A program made the position numbers and the translations under genes. Under the pieces are notes generated by a model that saw only the letters and a list, made by a program, of their open reading frames with translations, was not told where the DNA came from and made no database searches. 34,435 bases of DNA. Source: Bacilli bacterium. Lineage in GTDB: Bacteria; Bacillota_I; Bacilli_A; RF39; UBA660. The stretch is from assembly GCA_017525035.1 (NCBI GenBank), contig JAFXTH010000008.1:1-34435 (forward strand). Direction: 5' to 3'. Below are positions 6,743 through 15,887 of this stretch, piece after piece; positions within the stretch are counted from its first letter, which is position 1, and each line of letters opens with the position of its first letter.

Positions 6743-7427
6743 AAATATTAAATTTATATGCTGGAATAGGTGGCAATAGAAAAATGTGGGGGGGAACAAA
6801 GACCTACAAATAACAGCAGTAGAATATGATGAAAAGATAGCTCGAATATATAAAAACAATTTCCCTAATGATGAAGTTATAGTTGCAGATGCACATGAAT
6901 ATTTATTAGAGCATTTTAGAGAATATGACTTTATATGGGCTAGTCCACCATGCCCTACTCATAGTAAAGTTAGAAAAACATTAGCAATAAAAAAGAAAAA
7001 AGATGGAACTATTTATGAGCAAAACAAGCCAGTTTATCCTGATATGAGATTATATCAAGAAATTCTTTTATTAGAGGGTTATTATGAGGGATATTATTGT
7101 ATTGAAAATGTTATACCATGGTATGAGCCATTAATAGAACCACAAATATTAGGAAGGCATTGTTTTTGGTCTAACTTTGAAATACCTAACAAAAAATTTG
7201 AAGCAAGAGGAAGTTTTGATAATACAGAAGAATTAGCTGAAAAGTTAGGTTTTGATATTTCTAATTGGAAAAATGTAAACAAAAAACTATTATTAAGAAA
7301 TTGTGTTGAACCAGAAGTTGGTGGATATATATTTAATAAATTTCTAGAAGCAAAGGGGGAAATAGTTGAACTTGAAGAAGATAAACAAATGACAATATTT
7401 GATTTTATAAAGGAGGACAATGAATAA
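6739..7427 (+). CDS. DNA C5-cytosine methyltransferase, frameshifted at G7
   Basis: ATG 6739 opens MKILNLYAGIGGNRKMW, which contains motif I of C5-methyltransferases. The frame then enters a run of seven G (6788-6794) and as written reaches a stop within a few codons. One base out of phase, the enzyme continues: ITAVEYDEKIARIY, WASPPCPTHS (motif IV, catalytic Cys), YYCIENVIPWYE (motif VI) and a C-terminal GGYIFNKF. Five or eight G would restore one frame. The sequence G GGG GGA also fits the X XXY YYZ form for -1 ribosomal slippage. Alternatives: phase-variable switch, programmed frameshift, or base-calling error in the homopolymer. At about 229 residues it is a compact phage orphan methyltransferase; its target sequence is unknown. 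Confidence 0.8.
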
Positions 7428-7596
7428 TTTAATAGAAGTTTCAAAAGATTATATTTTAAGTCTTAAAACAGGTACTAAATACTATGTTTATAATCCATTA
7501 ACTGACAGGCTAAAAGAAGAATATGCAAGTCCAATAGATATAGTCCATAATAAACACTGTTATGATAAATTAAAATTTTATGTAGAGAACCTATAA
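7420..7596 (+). CDS. Small hypothetical protein (58 aa)
   Basis: 58 residues following the methyltransferase with a near-perfect SD (AAAGGAGG, 4-5 nt before ATG) and an 8-bp overlap. Features: IEVSKDYILSLKTGTKYYVY, then a charged, helical second half with PIDIVHNKHCYDK. It is the last gene of the early/middle operon; its stop codon lies in the loop of the terminator hairpin. No family recognised. Confidence 0.6.
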   Translation: MNNLIEVSKDYILSLKTGTKYYVYNPLTDRLKEEYASPIDIVHNKHCYDKLKFYVENL

Positions 7597-7607
7597 TGGT
7601 TCTTTTT
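7584..7607 (+). terminator. Intrinsic terminator of the early operon
   Basis: Hairpin AGAACC (7586-7591) / GGTTCT (7598-7603) with a 6-nt loop, extendable by two weaker pairs and followed by TTTT. It overlaps the stop of the 58-residue ORF and directly precedes late promoter 1. Confidence 0.8.
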
Positions 7608-7641
7608 CATTTATGAAATTTTTTGAGGAATTTCTTATAAT
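7607..7641 (+). promoter_or_regulatory. Late promoter 1 (TCATTTATGAAA-N17-TATAAT)
   Basis: TCATTTATGAAA at 7607-7618 is followed after exactly 17 nt by TATAAT at 7636-7641. The same arrangement recurs at 17480 and 21687, each time right after a terminator and before a late operon. The -35 region (ATGAAA) is poor for the vegetative sigma factor, which suggests an activator or phage-specific specificity factor. It would drive terminase through minor head genes. Confidence 0.75.
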
Positions 7642-7660
7642 TCAACTAGGAGGAATTAAC

Positions 7661-7855
7661 ATGAAAGAAATTAAATATAATGCTAAAGTTATTAAGAATT
7701 TTAATGATAAGAAAAATCTTGATAACAAAGGTAATCCTACATTAATGGAAGTAGGAGAACTTATTAAGAATTTAGATAGAGCTAGATTTGAAGAATTAAA
7801 AGCTAAAGGATTTGTTGAAGAAGATAAGTCTTTCAAAGATGATGAATGGGAATAA
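7661..7855 (+). CDS. Small conserved phage protein (64 aa)
   Basis: 64 residues: EIKYNAKVIKNFNDKKNL, VGELIKNLDRARFEELKAKGFV, and an acidic end. The pattern of a beta-rich N-terminus plus a helix ending in KGFVEE is typical of small proteins found beside phage packaging or head genes; their role is not established. ATG 7661 is chosen because AGGAGG lies 7 nt upstream and 20 nt after the -10 of late promoter 1. First gene of late operon 1. Confidence 0.65.
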   Translation: MKEIKYNAKVIKNFNDKKNLDNKGNPTLMEVGELIKNLDRARFEELKAKGFVEEDKSFKDDEWE

Positions 7856-7876
7856 TCCATTATAGGAGGTGCTATT

Positions 7877-8353
7877 ATGAGTAACACCAAACAAATTAGA
7901 GTAACTGATGAAGAAAAAATAAAAATTAGAGAATATTATATAGAATGTCATAACTATACAAAGGTAGGTAAAAAGTTTCATAGAAGTGATAACACTATTA
8001 GAAAAATAATTGCTGAATATGATGACATTGAAGAAAAATTCGAGCAAAAAAAACAAGAATGTATTGAAACTACTTTAGAACACATGGAGAAACAACATGA
8101 GTTAAAAAAGAATGTATTAGATAAGTTACTCAAAGGTATAGAGTTAAAAGCAAATGATATTAAGAAAATGGATAAGATGAATATTAAAGATTTAGCTACT
8201 GCTTATGGAATTATATTAGATAAAGAATTAAAGGTGTTAGAGTTAAAAAGAAATAGTGGAAATATAGAGAATGAAATTAATAATAATATTATGAATATTG
8301 CTGATTTAATAAATAATCCTGTTCCTAATAGGAGTGAAGAAGATGTTCAATGA
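7877..8353 (+). CDS. terS: Terminase small subunit
   Basis: 158 residues. An N-terminal HTH (RVTDEEKIKIREYYIECHNYTKVGKKFHRSDNTIRKIIAEY) is followed by a helical oligomerisation region (KKNVLDKLLKGIELKANDIKKM, NIKDLATAYGIILDKEL). This is the layout of phage small terminases, which recognise the packaging site and load the large subunit. SD TAGGAGG. It overlaps the large subunit by 11 bp, the usual terS-terL order. Confidence 0.8.
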   Translation: MSNTKQIRVTDEEKIKIREYYIECHNYTKVGKKFHRSDNTIRKIIAEYDDIEEKFEQKKQECIETTLEHMEKQHELKKNVLDKLLKGIELKANDIKKMDKMNIKDLATAYGIILDKELKVLELKRNSGNIENEINNNIMNIADLINNPVPNRSEEDVQ

Positions 8354-9668
8354 ATTAGCAAGACCATGTAAAAAACAAAGTGATTATATTAAGAAATGTC
8401 AAACATCTTGGTTGAATATAGCAGAAGGTGGCAAAAGAGGTGGAAAGAATGTTACTAATGATTTAGCATTTTGTATAGCACTTGAAAACCATCCTAATAA
8501 GTTACATCTAGTAGCAGGATATGATACAAGTAGTGCAAAACTAAATATCCTAGACTGTGATGGATTTGGAATACTAAATTACTTTTCTGGAAGATGTAAA
8601 GAGGGAAAATATAAGAATAGAGAATGTTTGTATATAAATACTAAAACTGGAGTAAAGGTTCTATTAATAAGTGGTGGAGGTAAAGCAAACTCTTATAAAT
8701 CTATAAAAGGTAATACTTATGGAATGGCATATATAACTGAAGCTAATGAATGTCATCCAGACTTTTTAAAAGAAGTAGAAGATAGAACAATAAGTAGTGA
8801 TGATAGAAAAATATTCCATGACCTTAACCCTAAATCTCCAAAACATTGGTATTATACTGATTATTTAGACTTTCATGAAAGACAACAAAAAGATAACCCT
8901 AATTATGGTCTTAATTATTGTCATTTTAATATATTTGACAATATGAGTATTAGCAATGAGAAATTAAAGAAAGTATTATCCACTTATGATAAAAGTTCAA
9001 TATGGTATTCAAGAGATATATTAGGTAAAAGAGTAGCAAATGAAAGTTTTTTATTTAGACCAATTATAGAGAATGAATTGGAATATATAACTGAAACACC
9101 AAAGATAGGTTATATATCAATGGGAATAGACTTTGGTGGAAACAATTCAGCACACTCATTTGTAACAAGTTCAATAATGAGAGATTTTAGTGAAGTAAAT
9201 GTATTAAGAAGTGATAAAACACCAATTATAGATGATATACATAAAAAATTGAAGCAATTAAAAGAAGTATTTAAAAGGCATTTATTATTTGTTTTAAACA
9301 AGTATGGCAAGATAGATATAATATGGGCAGACTGTGCTGAACAAATCCTTATAAGTGCATTACAAGAGGTATTAGATGAGTTAGGATTATCAATACCAAT
9401 AAAAGATAGTGTTAAGACACCAATATCAGGAAGAATATATGCAATAAATATGCTATTAATGATTAAAAAGATAAAATTTGTTAAGAATGATACTGAAACC
9501 ATAGTTAGAGCATTACAAGAAGCAGTTCAAGATAGTGAAGCTGATGATGATAGATGGTTGGATGATGGAACATCTGATATAGATAGTATAGATGGATTTA
9601 ACTATGGAATAGAGTATTGGTTCAAACAAATATTAAAAGTAGTATTAGAGGGAGGATATAGTGAATAA
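8343..9668 (+). CDS. terL: Terminase large subunit
   Basis: 441 residues. ATPase part: GGKRGGKN (29-36) is a Walker-A variant ending in Asn instead of the usual Thr/Ser, followed by LLISGGG and the Walker-B-like GMAYITEANECHP. Nuclease part: GIDFGGN, IIWADCAE and DDGTSDIDSIDGF supply acidic metal ligands as in RNase-H-fold terminases. It translocates DNA into the prohead at the portal and cuts concatemers. ATG 8343 is chosen over a GTG at 8334 because GGAG lies at 8331-8334. The portal gene follows with an 8-bp overlap. Confidence 0.9.
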   Translation: MFNELARPCKKQSDYIKKCQTSWLNIAEGGKRGGKNVTNDLAFCIALENHPNKLHLVAGYDTSSAKLNILDCDGFGILNYFSGRCKEGKYKNRECLYINTKTGVKVLLISGGGKANSYKSIKGNTYGMAYITEANECHPDFLKEVEDRTISSDDRKIFHDLNPKSPKHWYYTDYLDFHERQQKDNPNYGLNYCHFNIFDNMSISNEKLKKVLSTYDKSSIWYSRDILGKRVANESFLFRPIIENELEYITETPKIGYISMGIDFGGNNSAHSFVTSSIMRDFSEVNVLRSDKTPIIDDIHKKLKQLKEVFKRHLLFVLNKYGKIDIIWADCAEQILISALQEVLDELGLSIPIKDSVKTPISGRIYAINMLLMIKKIKFVKNDTETIVRALQEAVQDSEADDDRWLDDGTSDIDSIDGFNYGIEYWFKQILKVVLEGGYSE

Positions 9669-11097
9669 CAATGTTTTAAAATACTTAAAAGAAAAAGGTT
9701 ATTCTAATGTATCAAAAGACTATTATTCTTTTGTAGAACTATGGGAAAGTTATTGGAAGAATGATGTAGATTATATGACTTACAAAGATGAATATAATTG
9801 TTCTCATAGATTATATACATTAGGAATGGCAAAAAGAGTATGTGAGGACTGGGCATCAGTTATATCTAGTGAGCAAGATGAAATAATTACTGATAAAGAC
9901 CAAAATAAAAAGTATGTTGAAAAGATAGTTAAAGAATTGAAACTAAAACAAGCACTTAAAGAAAGTACTGAAATTGCATCTTGGAGTGGTACTTGTGGAG
10001 CAATTATAAGACTATTCAATATAAAAGTAGTAAATGGCAAACTAGAAAAGACTGATAAAACAAGACAAGAACTAATTAAAGTAAATGCTAAAAACATTAT
10101 TCCATTGACTATCGAAAATGGAGATATAAAAGAAGTAGCATTTGTAAGTAGTTCAGTAATAGATAATAAAAAAGTTAGTTATATTGAATTACATCAATTA
10201 ACTGATGAGGGATATAAAATATCAAATATATACCTAGATGAAGATGGTAAGGAAGTATTTAAAGAGGGTGTATTAACTGAATATGAAACAAAATCTAATA
10301 TACCTTTATTCAGTATATTAGAACCACCTAAAGTAAATTCTATTGAGAATAACAATGGTTTAGGTATGAGTGTATATGCTGATGCACTTCCACAAATAGA
10401 AGCTACTGATATTACATATAACAACTTTGTAATGGACTTCTATTTAGGAGGTAAGAAAGTATTCTATAACAAAAAGATAGTAGGAACAAAACAAGTTAAG
10501 ACTAAAAAAGAAGATGGCACTTATGATGTAAGAGAAGTTCCTGTTTATCCAGATGATGTAACTAAACAACAATGGAAAGTAGTAGGAGATGGAATGGAGA
10601 ATATCAATGATAATCCATTGATCCATGAATATAATCCAGAGTTAAGAGTTAGTGAAGATAAAGATGGAATACAATTTGCATTAGATATATTATCATTTAA
10701 AACAGGATTTGGAACTAAATATTATCAATTCAATGGTTCAACTGTTGTAACAGCAACTCAATATATGGGAGATAGACAAGATTTAGTTCAAAATGCTAAA
10801 AAATATAGAGATAATCTTAATGAATTTTCTAAAAATATAGTAAGAGCAAGTCTTTTAATAGGAAGAATGCTATTAGGAGAAAAAGTAACTGAAGATTGCA
10901 ATGTAAAAATTGCAAATGTAGATGGTTTCTTAACTGATACTGAAAGTTTAAAAGAACAATATAGACAAGAAATTGCTATGGGTATAAGACAAAGATGGGA
11001 ATATAGAATGAAGTTCTTTGGAGAAGATGAAAAAACTGCTAAAGAGATAATAAATGATGATTTAGATAATGTTGATTTAGGAGGTGAAGAAGAATGA
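9661..11097 (+). CDS. Portal protein (SPP1 gp6-like)
   Basis: 478 residues starting at GTG 9661 with SD GGAGG at 9651-9655. Recognisable portal features: YNCSHRLYTLGMAKRVCEDWAS near the N-terminus, ESTEIASWSGTCGAIIRLF, EATDITYNNFVMDF, and a C-terminal helical region (LRQE-type EQYRQEIAMGIRQRWEYRMKF). The acidic tail ends LGGEEE. It forms the dodecameric DNA gate at one capsid vertex. It is followed directly by the tail fibre rather than a head morphogenesis gene. Confidence 0.85.
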   Translation: MNNNVLKYLKEKGYSNVSKDYYSFVELWESYWKNDVDYMTYKDEYNCSHRLYTLGMAKRVCEDWASVISSEQDEIITDKDQNKKYVEKIVKELKLKQALKESTEIASWSGTCGAIIRLFNIKVVNGKLEKTDKTRQELIKVNAKNIIPLTIENGDIKEVAFVSSSVIDNKKVSYIELHQLTDEGYKISNIYLDEDGKEVFKEGVLTEYETKSNIPLFSILEPPKVNSIENNNGLGMSVYADALPQIEATDITYNNFVMDFYLGGKKVFYNKKIVGTKQVKTKKEDGTYDVREVPVYPDDVTKQQWKVVGDGMENINDNPLIHEYNPELRVSEDKDGIQFALDILSFKTGFGTKYYQFNGSTVVTATQYMGDRQDLVQNAKKYRDNLNEFSKNIVRASLLIGRMLLGEKVTEDCNVKIANVDGFLTDTESLKEQYRQEIAMGIRQRWEYRMKFFGEDEKTAKEIINDDLDNVDLGGEEE

Positions 11098-14000
11098 TAG
11101 TAAAAGTTGGTGAACATGAAATAACTATTACAAAAACACCAGTAAATGAAAGAGAAGTTAATATTACTAAATGTCAATTTGACTTTGAAATGAATGTAGA
11201 GGGAATGGTTAAGGATGCATATTTTACTTATAATGGCACTTCTTATAAACAAATAATCCAAAATAATGAATGTACTATTCCTAGTGAAGTTCTTGCTAAA
11301 AAAGGAGAAGTAGAATTAGGTGTAGTAGTATATGAAGTAGAGAATGAAGAATTAAAGGAAAGATATAACCCTAGTCCTGATTACTTTTCAACTTGGAGTG
11401 GTAGCTTAAAAGATGAATATGAAAACTCTGAACCAATAACACCTACTGACAAAGAACAAATAGAAAGTGAAATAGCACAATTACAACAAGATGTAAGTAC
11501 ACTAGAAACTGATATTGATACACTAGACCAAACAAAACAAGATACCCTAGTAAGTGGAGAAAACATCAAGACAATAAATAATGAAAGTTTATTAGGAAGT
11601 GGAAATTTAGAAGTAATAACTGATTTAAGTGATTACTATACAAAAGAACAAACTGATACATTACTAGATGATAAACAAGATAAATCAAGTATGAGTGATT
11701 ACTATAAGAAAACTGAAACTTATTCTAAAAGTGAAGTTGATACTATAAAGACCACAATAGAAAGTGAAATACCAACAAAAACAAGTAATTTAATAAATGA
11801 TAGTGGATTTATAGATAAAAGTGTAAACAACCTAGAAAACTATTCTAAAACAAGTGATATGAATACTGCTATCTCAAATGCAGTAGGAATTGAAACAACA
11901 AATAGACAAAATAGTGATGTTGCATTACAAAACCAAATAGATGCAATTACATCAAGTAGTGATGTTGTAGATGTTGTAAGCACATATCAAGATTTACTAG
12001 ATTATGATACAAGTAAACTAACTGATAAAGATGTAATCAAAGTAATGCAAGATAGCACACATTCAAATGCTTTAAGTTATTATAGATGGAATACATCAAC
12101 CTTTGATTATGTTGGAAGTGAAGGACCATTTTATACAAAAGGTGAAACTGATACTTTACTAAATGCAAAACAAAACACAATAGATAATTCACATAAATTA
12201 ACAAGTGATTTAGTAGATGATACAAACTCTACAAATAAATTTGTAACTACAAGTGAAAAAGCACAAATACAAACAAATAAAACTGATATATCAAATATCA
12301 AAGATGGTACAACAATAGATAGTTTTGGTGATGTAGAAACTGCATTAAGTGGAAAACAAGACACACTTACTTTTGATGACACACCAACACAAAATAGTAA
12401 TAATCCTGTAAAAAGTGGTGGTATTTACAATTCACAACAAGCACAAGATACTGAAATCATCTACCTAAACTCAATAATAGACCAATTACCAAGAGAAAAT
12501 GGCACAGGTGATACAATTACACTAAATAACACAATAGAAGCAAAAATGAAGTCTAAATTAAGTCCTAGTGAGATGACACAAGAAACAACAACAGGAAAGA
12601 ATTTATTACCAATAAATCAAATACAAACACAAACAATAAATGGTTTAACAATTATAAATTTAGGTGATGGTACAATCCAAATAAATGGAACTGCTAATAC
12701 AACAACAAGACTAGATGTGGAATATACAAAAGAATTAATAGCAAATACTGAATACAAATTTACTAATGCAAATACAAGAGGTACAGGTGCGAATGTAAAT
12801 GTTCAAGATAGTAGTGATAATTTAATAGGAAATATAGTATTAAATGTATCAAGTCAAACATTTACACCAACAACTAATCAAACAATAGCAAAAATGAGAT
12901 TATATATTGATAATGGACAAACATTTTCAAATTATATATTAAAAGCAATGCTAATTAAATCAACTGATAGTGAAACTTTTGAGGAATTTAGTTTTGGTGC
13001 AAGTCCTAGTCCATCATATCCACAAGAAATACACACTATAACAGGTGATAATGTAATAAGAGATGAGGGACAAAATTTATTAAATATTTTTGATATAAAA
13101 TCCAAAAATCCAAATGTTTCAGTAGATGAAGATGGTTGGATTACTATATCAGGAAATAATACAGGAAGTGGATCATTACTTTACAATATATTACTAAATC
13201 CTAAATATAATTTGCAAAAAGATAAAACTTATAGATGTTTTTTAGAAGTAAAAAATGTTAGTGGTAGTGGAAACTTAACAATAAATGAAGCAAATGCCCC
13301 TCAACAATTTATTACTACATATTCAACACCTTTTACAAGTTTAAGTAGTAGTCACATTTACTATAAAGATATAACAACAAAAAGTTCTTTTAAAGATACA
13401 AACCAATTATTTACAACTTATGCATTTTGGAATGCAGGTGTAAGTGGTTCTATAACATTTAGATTATCATTATTAGATACAACAATAACTGAAAATGAAT
13501 TTGTTTATGAACCATACAATAAAACTGATTATCCACTAACATTAGGAACACTAGAATATAGCAAAATAGGAAACTATGAAGATGAGTTTATATATAATAC
13601 AACTGATACTAATTTAGAATTAAATAAATGGTATTTAAAGAAAAATATAGAAAAAATAATTTATACAGGTTCAAATGATGAAGCATGGGCACAATTAAGT
13701 GGTACTAATAAATTTTATATAAATATTGAAAGAGATTTAAGTAATTATAATAATATGAAATGTAATTATTATACATTTATTACAGCAGGTCAAAGTAGTT
13801 TAAATAATGGTGAATTTGCTTGTAAAGGTGGTCAAGGAACTTATTTATGGTTTAGAAATGATAATATTTCAAGTGTTGATAATTATAAAACTTGGTTATC
13901 TACTCATAATAATATAGTAGAATTGCCTTTAGCAACACCAACATATACACTACTAAATGACACATTACAAACACAACTAACAAATATATACAACAATATG

Positions 14001-14105
14001 ATGAGTAAAAAAGGAATTACTAACATATCACAAATTAATGATGGGTTGCCAGTTATAATAAGTGCTTCTGCATTACTTGATTTAAACACTTTAGTAGGTA
14101 ATTAA
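11094..14105 (+). CDS. Tail fibre / receptor-binding protein
   Basis: 1003 residues. The N-terminal ~115 residues (IVKVGEHEITITKTPVN ... EVELGVVVYEV) resemble the BppU/DUF2479-type anchoring domain of baseplate proteins. Then comes a coiled coil (IESEIAQLQQDVSTLETDID) and fibre modules with repeats such as YYTKEQTDTLLDDKQDK, YYKKTETYSKSEVD and FYTKGETDTLLNAKQN, typical of trimeric fibres. FDDTPTQNSNNPVKSGGIY precedes two jelly-roll-like segments (GKNLLPINQ ... and GQNLLNIFD ...) each ending in a SYPQEI/YPLTLG-type element that may bind carbohydrate. Lys, Thr, Ser and Asn rich. It overlaps the portal by 4 bp. Its place in the packaging block rather than after the tail tip is unusual. Confidence 0.8.
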   Translation: MIVKVGEHEITITKTPVNEREVNITKCQFDFEMNVEGMVKDAYFTYNGTSYKQIIQNNECTIPSEVLAKKGEVELGVVVYEVENEELKERYNPSPDYFSTWSGSLKDEYENSEPITPTDKEQIESEIAQLQQDVSTLETDIDTLDQTKQDTLVSGENIKTINNESLLGSGNLEVITDLSDYYTKEQTDTLLDDKQDKSSMSDYYKKTETYSKSEVDTIKTTIESEIPTKTSNLINDSGFIDKSVNNLENYSKTSDMNTAISNAVGIETTNRQNSDVALQNQIDAITSSSDVVDVVSTYQDLLDYDTSKLTDKDVIKVMQDSTHSNALSYYRWNTSTFDYVGSEGPFYTKGETDTLLNAKQNTIDNSHKLTSDLVDDTNSTNKFVTTSEKAQIQTNKTDISNIKDGTTIDSFGDVETALSGKQDTLTFDDTPTQNSNNPVKSGGIYNSQQAQDTEIIYLNSIIDQLPRENGTGDTITLNNTIEAKMKSKLSPSEMTQETTTGKNLLPINQIQTQTINGLTIINLGDGTIQINGTANTTTRLDVEYTKELIANTEYKFTNANTRGTGANVNVQDSSDNLIGNIVLNVSSQTFTPTTNQTIAKMRLYIDNGQTFSNYILKAMLIKSTDSETFEEFSFGASPSPSYPQEIHTITGDNVIRDEGQNLLNIFDIKSKNPNVSVDEDGWITISGNNTGSGSLLYNILLNPKYNLQKDKTYRCFLEVKNVSGSGNLTINEANAPQQFITTYSTPFTSLSSSHIYYKDITTKSSFKDTNQLFTTYAFWNAGVSGSITFRLSLLDTTITENEFVYEPYNKTDYPLTLGTLEYSKIGNYEDEFIYNTTDTNLELNKWYLKKNIEKIIYTGSNDEAWAQLSGTNKFYINIERDLSNYNNMKCNYYTFITAGQSSLNNGEFACKGGQGTYLWFRNDNISSVDNYKTWLSTHNNIVELPLATPTYTLLNDTLQTQLTNIYNNMMSKKGITNISQINDGLPVIISASALLDLNTLVGN

Positions 14106-14106
14106 T

Positions 14107-14970
14107 ATGGAAGAACCAAAAGAATATATTGTATATAAACACACTTCACCTGATAATAAAGTATATATAGGAATTACAAGAATGAACTTAAAAAAAAGAT
14201 GGGCAAACGGTAAAGGATATCCACATAACAAACATTTTACAGGTGCTATCAATAAATATGGTTGGAATAATTTTAAACATGAAATTCTTTTTGAAAATTT
14301 AACTAAACATGAAGCAAGTGATAAAGAAAGAGAATTAATAAAACAATACAATTCAACTGATGAAAAGTGTGGTTATAATTTAGATTATGGTGGTTTTTAT
14401 TGTGATAGACTAACACCTAAATCAAGAAAAAAGTTAAGTGAGGCTCTTAAAGGAAAAACAAGCCATAAAGTTTCAGAAGAATGCAAAGAATTTTTAAGGC
14501 AAAGAAACTATAAACTTTGGGCTAATGAAGAATATAGAACAAAGGCATTAGAAAACATTAAAAATGTTAATAGGTCAGAAGTAAAATGTGTTGAAACAGG
14601 AAAAGTTTATTTTTCTATTCAAGAAGCCTCTAAAGATACTGGCTGTAATGCTGCATATATAAGTGAATGTTGTAAAGAAAATAACAGAACTTCTGGTGGG
14701 TATCATTGGCAATATGTTAAAAAATCAAAAAGAAAAAAACCGAACATAATAATTGGCAAAAAAGTTGCTCAATATGGTCAAGATAATCAATTAATTGCTA
14801 TATATAATTCAATGTCAGAAGCCCAAAGAATAACAGGTGAAACAAGACCTACAATAAAAAGAAGTGCAGAAAATAGAAAAAAATATATTATGAAAAGTAA
14901 ATTTATATGGAAATATGTTGATAATTGTGCATTTCTTAATTTGAATGTATTAAGAAAGTTGGTGCAATAA
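14107..14970 (+). CDS. GIY-YIG homing endonuclease with NUMOD modules
   Basis: 287 residues. YIVYKHTSPDNKVYIGIT (7-24) is the GIY-YIG core, followed by KKRW and NKYGWNNFKHEIL. A NUMOD3-type helix (SRKKLSEALKGK) comes next, then two NUMOD1/IENR1-like repeats (VKCVETGKVYFSIQEASKD and VAQYGQDNQLIAIYNSMSE), which bind DNA in homing enzymes. It is free-standing between the fibre and the holin block; no intron boundary is visible, and fibre and holin ORFs are intact. Probably a mobile gene that targets related phages. Two CpG fall in it, slightly above the local average. Confidence 0.85.
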   Translation: MEEPKEYIVYKHTSPDNKVYIGITRMNLKKRWANGKGYPHNKHFTGAINKYGWNNFKHEILFENLTKHEASDKERELIKQYNSTDEKCGYNLDYGGFYCDRLTPKSRKKLSEALKGKTSHKVSEECKEFLRQRNYKLWANEEYRTKALENIKNVNRSEVKCVETGKVYFSIQEASKDTGCNAAYISECCKENNRTSGGYHWQYVKKSKRKKPNIIIGKKVAQYGQDNQLIAIYNSMSEAQRITGETRPTIKRSAENRKKYIMKSKFIWKYVDNCAFLNLNVLRKLVQ

Positions 14971-15056
14971 TGTTTCTATTAGGTTTAATTATAGGGGGTT
15001 TTATGGGGGTTATTTTAATGGCATTTTTAATAGGAGGTAATAAAGATGATTTTTAA
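14970..15056 (+). CDS. Gly-rich membrane peptide (28 aa), DUF3789-like
   Basis: 28 residues starting on the TAATG overlap with the homing endonuclease: FLLGLIIGGFMGVILMAFL followed by a short hydrophilic tail GGNKDDF. A single Gly-containing transmembrane span with a short acidic end is typical of DUF3789-like peptides in Firmicutes lysis regions. It overlaps the holin by 11 bp. It may be an accessory holin or a pinholin-like peptide (inference). Confidence 0.6.
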   Translation: MFLLGLIIGGFMGVILMAFLIGGNKDDF

Positions 15057-15285
15057 AAATGGTATTTATGATAAATTAAAATGGTTTTGTTTAGTAGGAT
15101 TTCCTGCTATTATTACATTCTTTGGGGTTTTAGGTTCAACTTTAGAATGGGATTTTACTCAAATGGTTATTACAATTGCAGTAGCTTTTAATACTATGCT
15201 AGGAACTATGTTGGGTATTAGTAATATTAGATACAATAGACTAGAAAACAATGAGTATGGAGAAGAAATTGAGGAGGAAGAATAA
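15046..15285 (+). CDS. Holin (Dp-1-like)
   Basis: 79 residues: DKLKWFCLVGFPAIITFFGVLG is the first transmembrane span and FTQMVITIAVAFNTMLGTMLGIS the second, followed by a highly charged acidic C-terminus (EEIEEEE). This matches the Dp-1-type phage holin pattern. Holins open the membrane at the end of the cycle so that endolysin can reach peptidoglycan. SD TAGGAGG; the endolysin starts on the TAATG overlap. Confidence 0.85.
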   Translation: MIFKNGIYDKLKWFCLVGFPAIITFFGVLGSTLEWDFTQMVITIAVAFNTMLGTMLGISNIRYNRLENNEYGEEIEEEE

Positions 15286-15887
15286 TGCTATCAGTTAAGC
15301 AAAGACAAACTAAATTAAAAGATTTAGGTTATTATAAAGGCAAAATAGATGGTAAAGTTGGAACTCTAACTAAAAAGGCATACAAAAATCTACAAAAAGA
15401 TTATTACACTAGAAAGAAAGATGTTGATGGTGTTTATGGAAAGAATACTGATATTCTTTTAAATAGTGTATGGAATGTATGGGCATTTGGTAAAAATTTT
15501 GATGTAAAAGGTGATAAGTTATATTGCAGATGTAATGGAAAATATTGTAATGGATTTCCTGCTACTATAAATGAGAACTTAATCAAGAATTTACAAAAAG
15601 AAAGAGAAAAATTTGGTGCTACAAGTGTTACATCAATGTTAAGGTGTAAGAAGTGGAATAAAATACAGGGTGGTGTAAGTGGTTCACTTCATACTAAAGG
15701 TAGAGCAGTAGATTTTAGAACACCTATTAGTGGAACATTAGATGGTAGAAAAGAAATGATAAACTATTGGTTCACTTTAACTAAACCTAATTATGGTTAT
15801 TGTAATGGGTTTTATAGAAAAGGTAAAAAGACAGGAACAAAGAAAGCACCTAATATGGGTATTTCAACTCATTGTGATGTAAAATGA
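15285..15887 (+). CDS. Endolysin: PG-binding domain plus M15 peptidase
   Basis: 200 residues. Residues 1-65 form a peptidoglycan-binding-1 domain (VKQRQTKLKDLGYYKGKIDG, VDGVYGKNTDILL). Residues 78-200 form an M15-type metallopeptidase: SLHTKGRAVDF gives zinc ligands H136 and D143, and STHCDV gives H196. It should cleave peptide bonds in peptidoglycan (D,D-carboxypeptidase or L-Ala-D-Glu type; the exact bond is not deducible). Several extra cysteines (C81, C83, C88, C121, C173, C197) are notable. There is no signal peptide, so export depends on the upstream holin. Confidence 0.85.
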   Translation: MLSVKQRQTKLKDLGYYKGKIDGKVGTLTKKAYKNLQKDYYTRKKDVDGVYGKNTDILLNSVWNVWAFGKNFDVKGDKLYCRCNGKYCNGFPATINENLIKNLQKEREKFGATSVTSMLRCKKWNKIQGGVSGSLHTKGRAVDFRTPISGTLDGRKEMINYWFTLTKPNYGYCNGFYRKGKKTGTKKAPNMGISTHCDVK

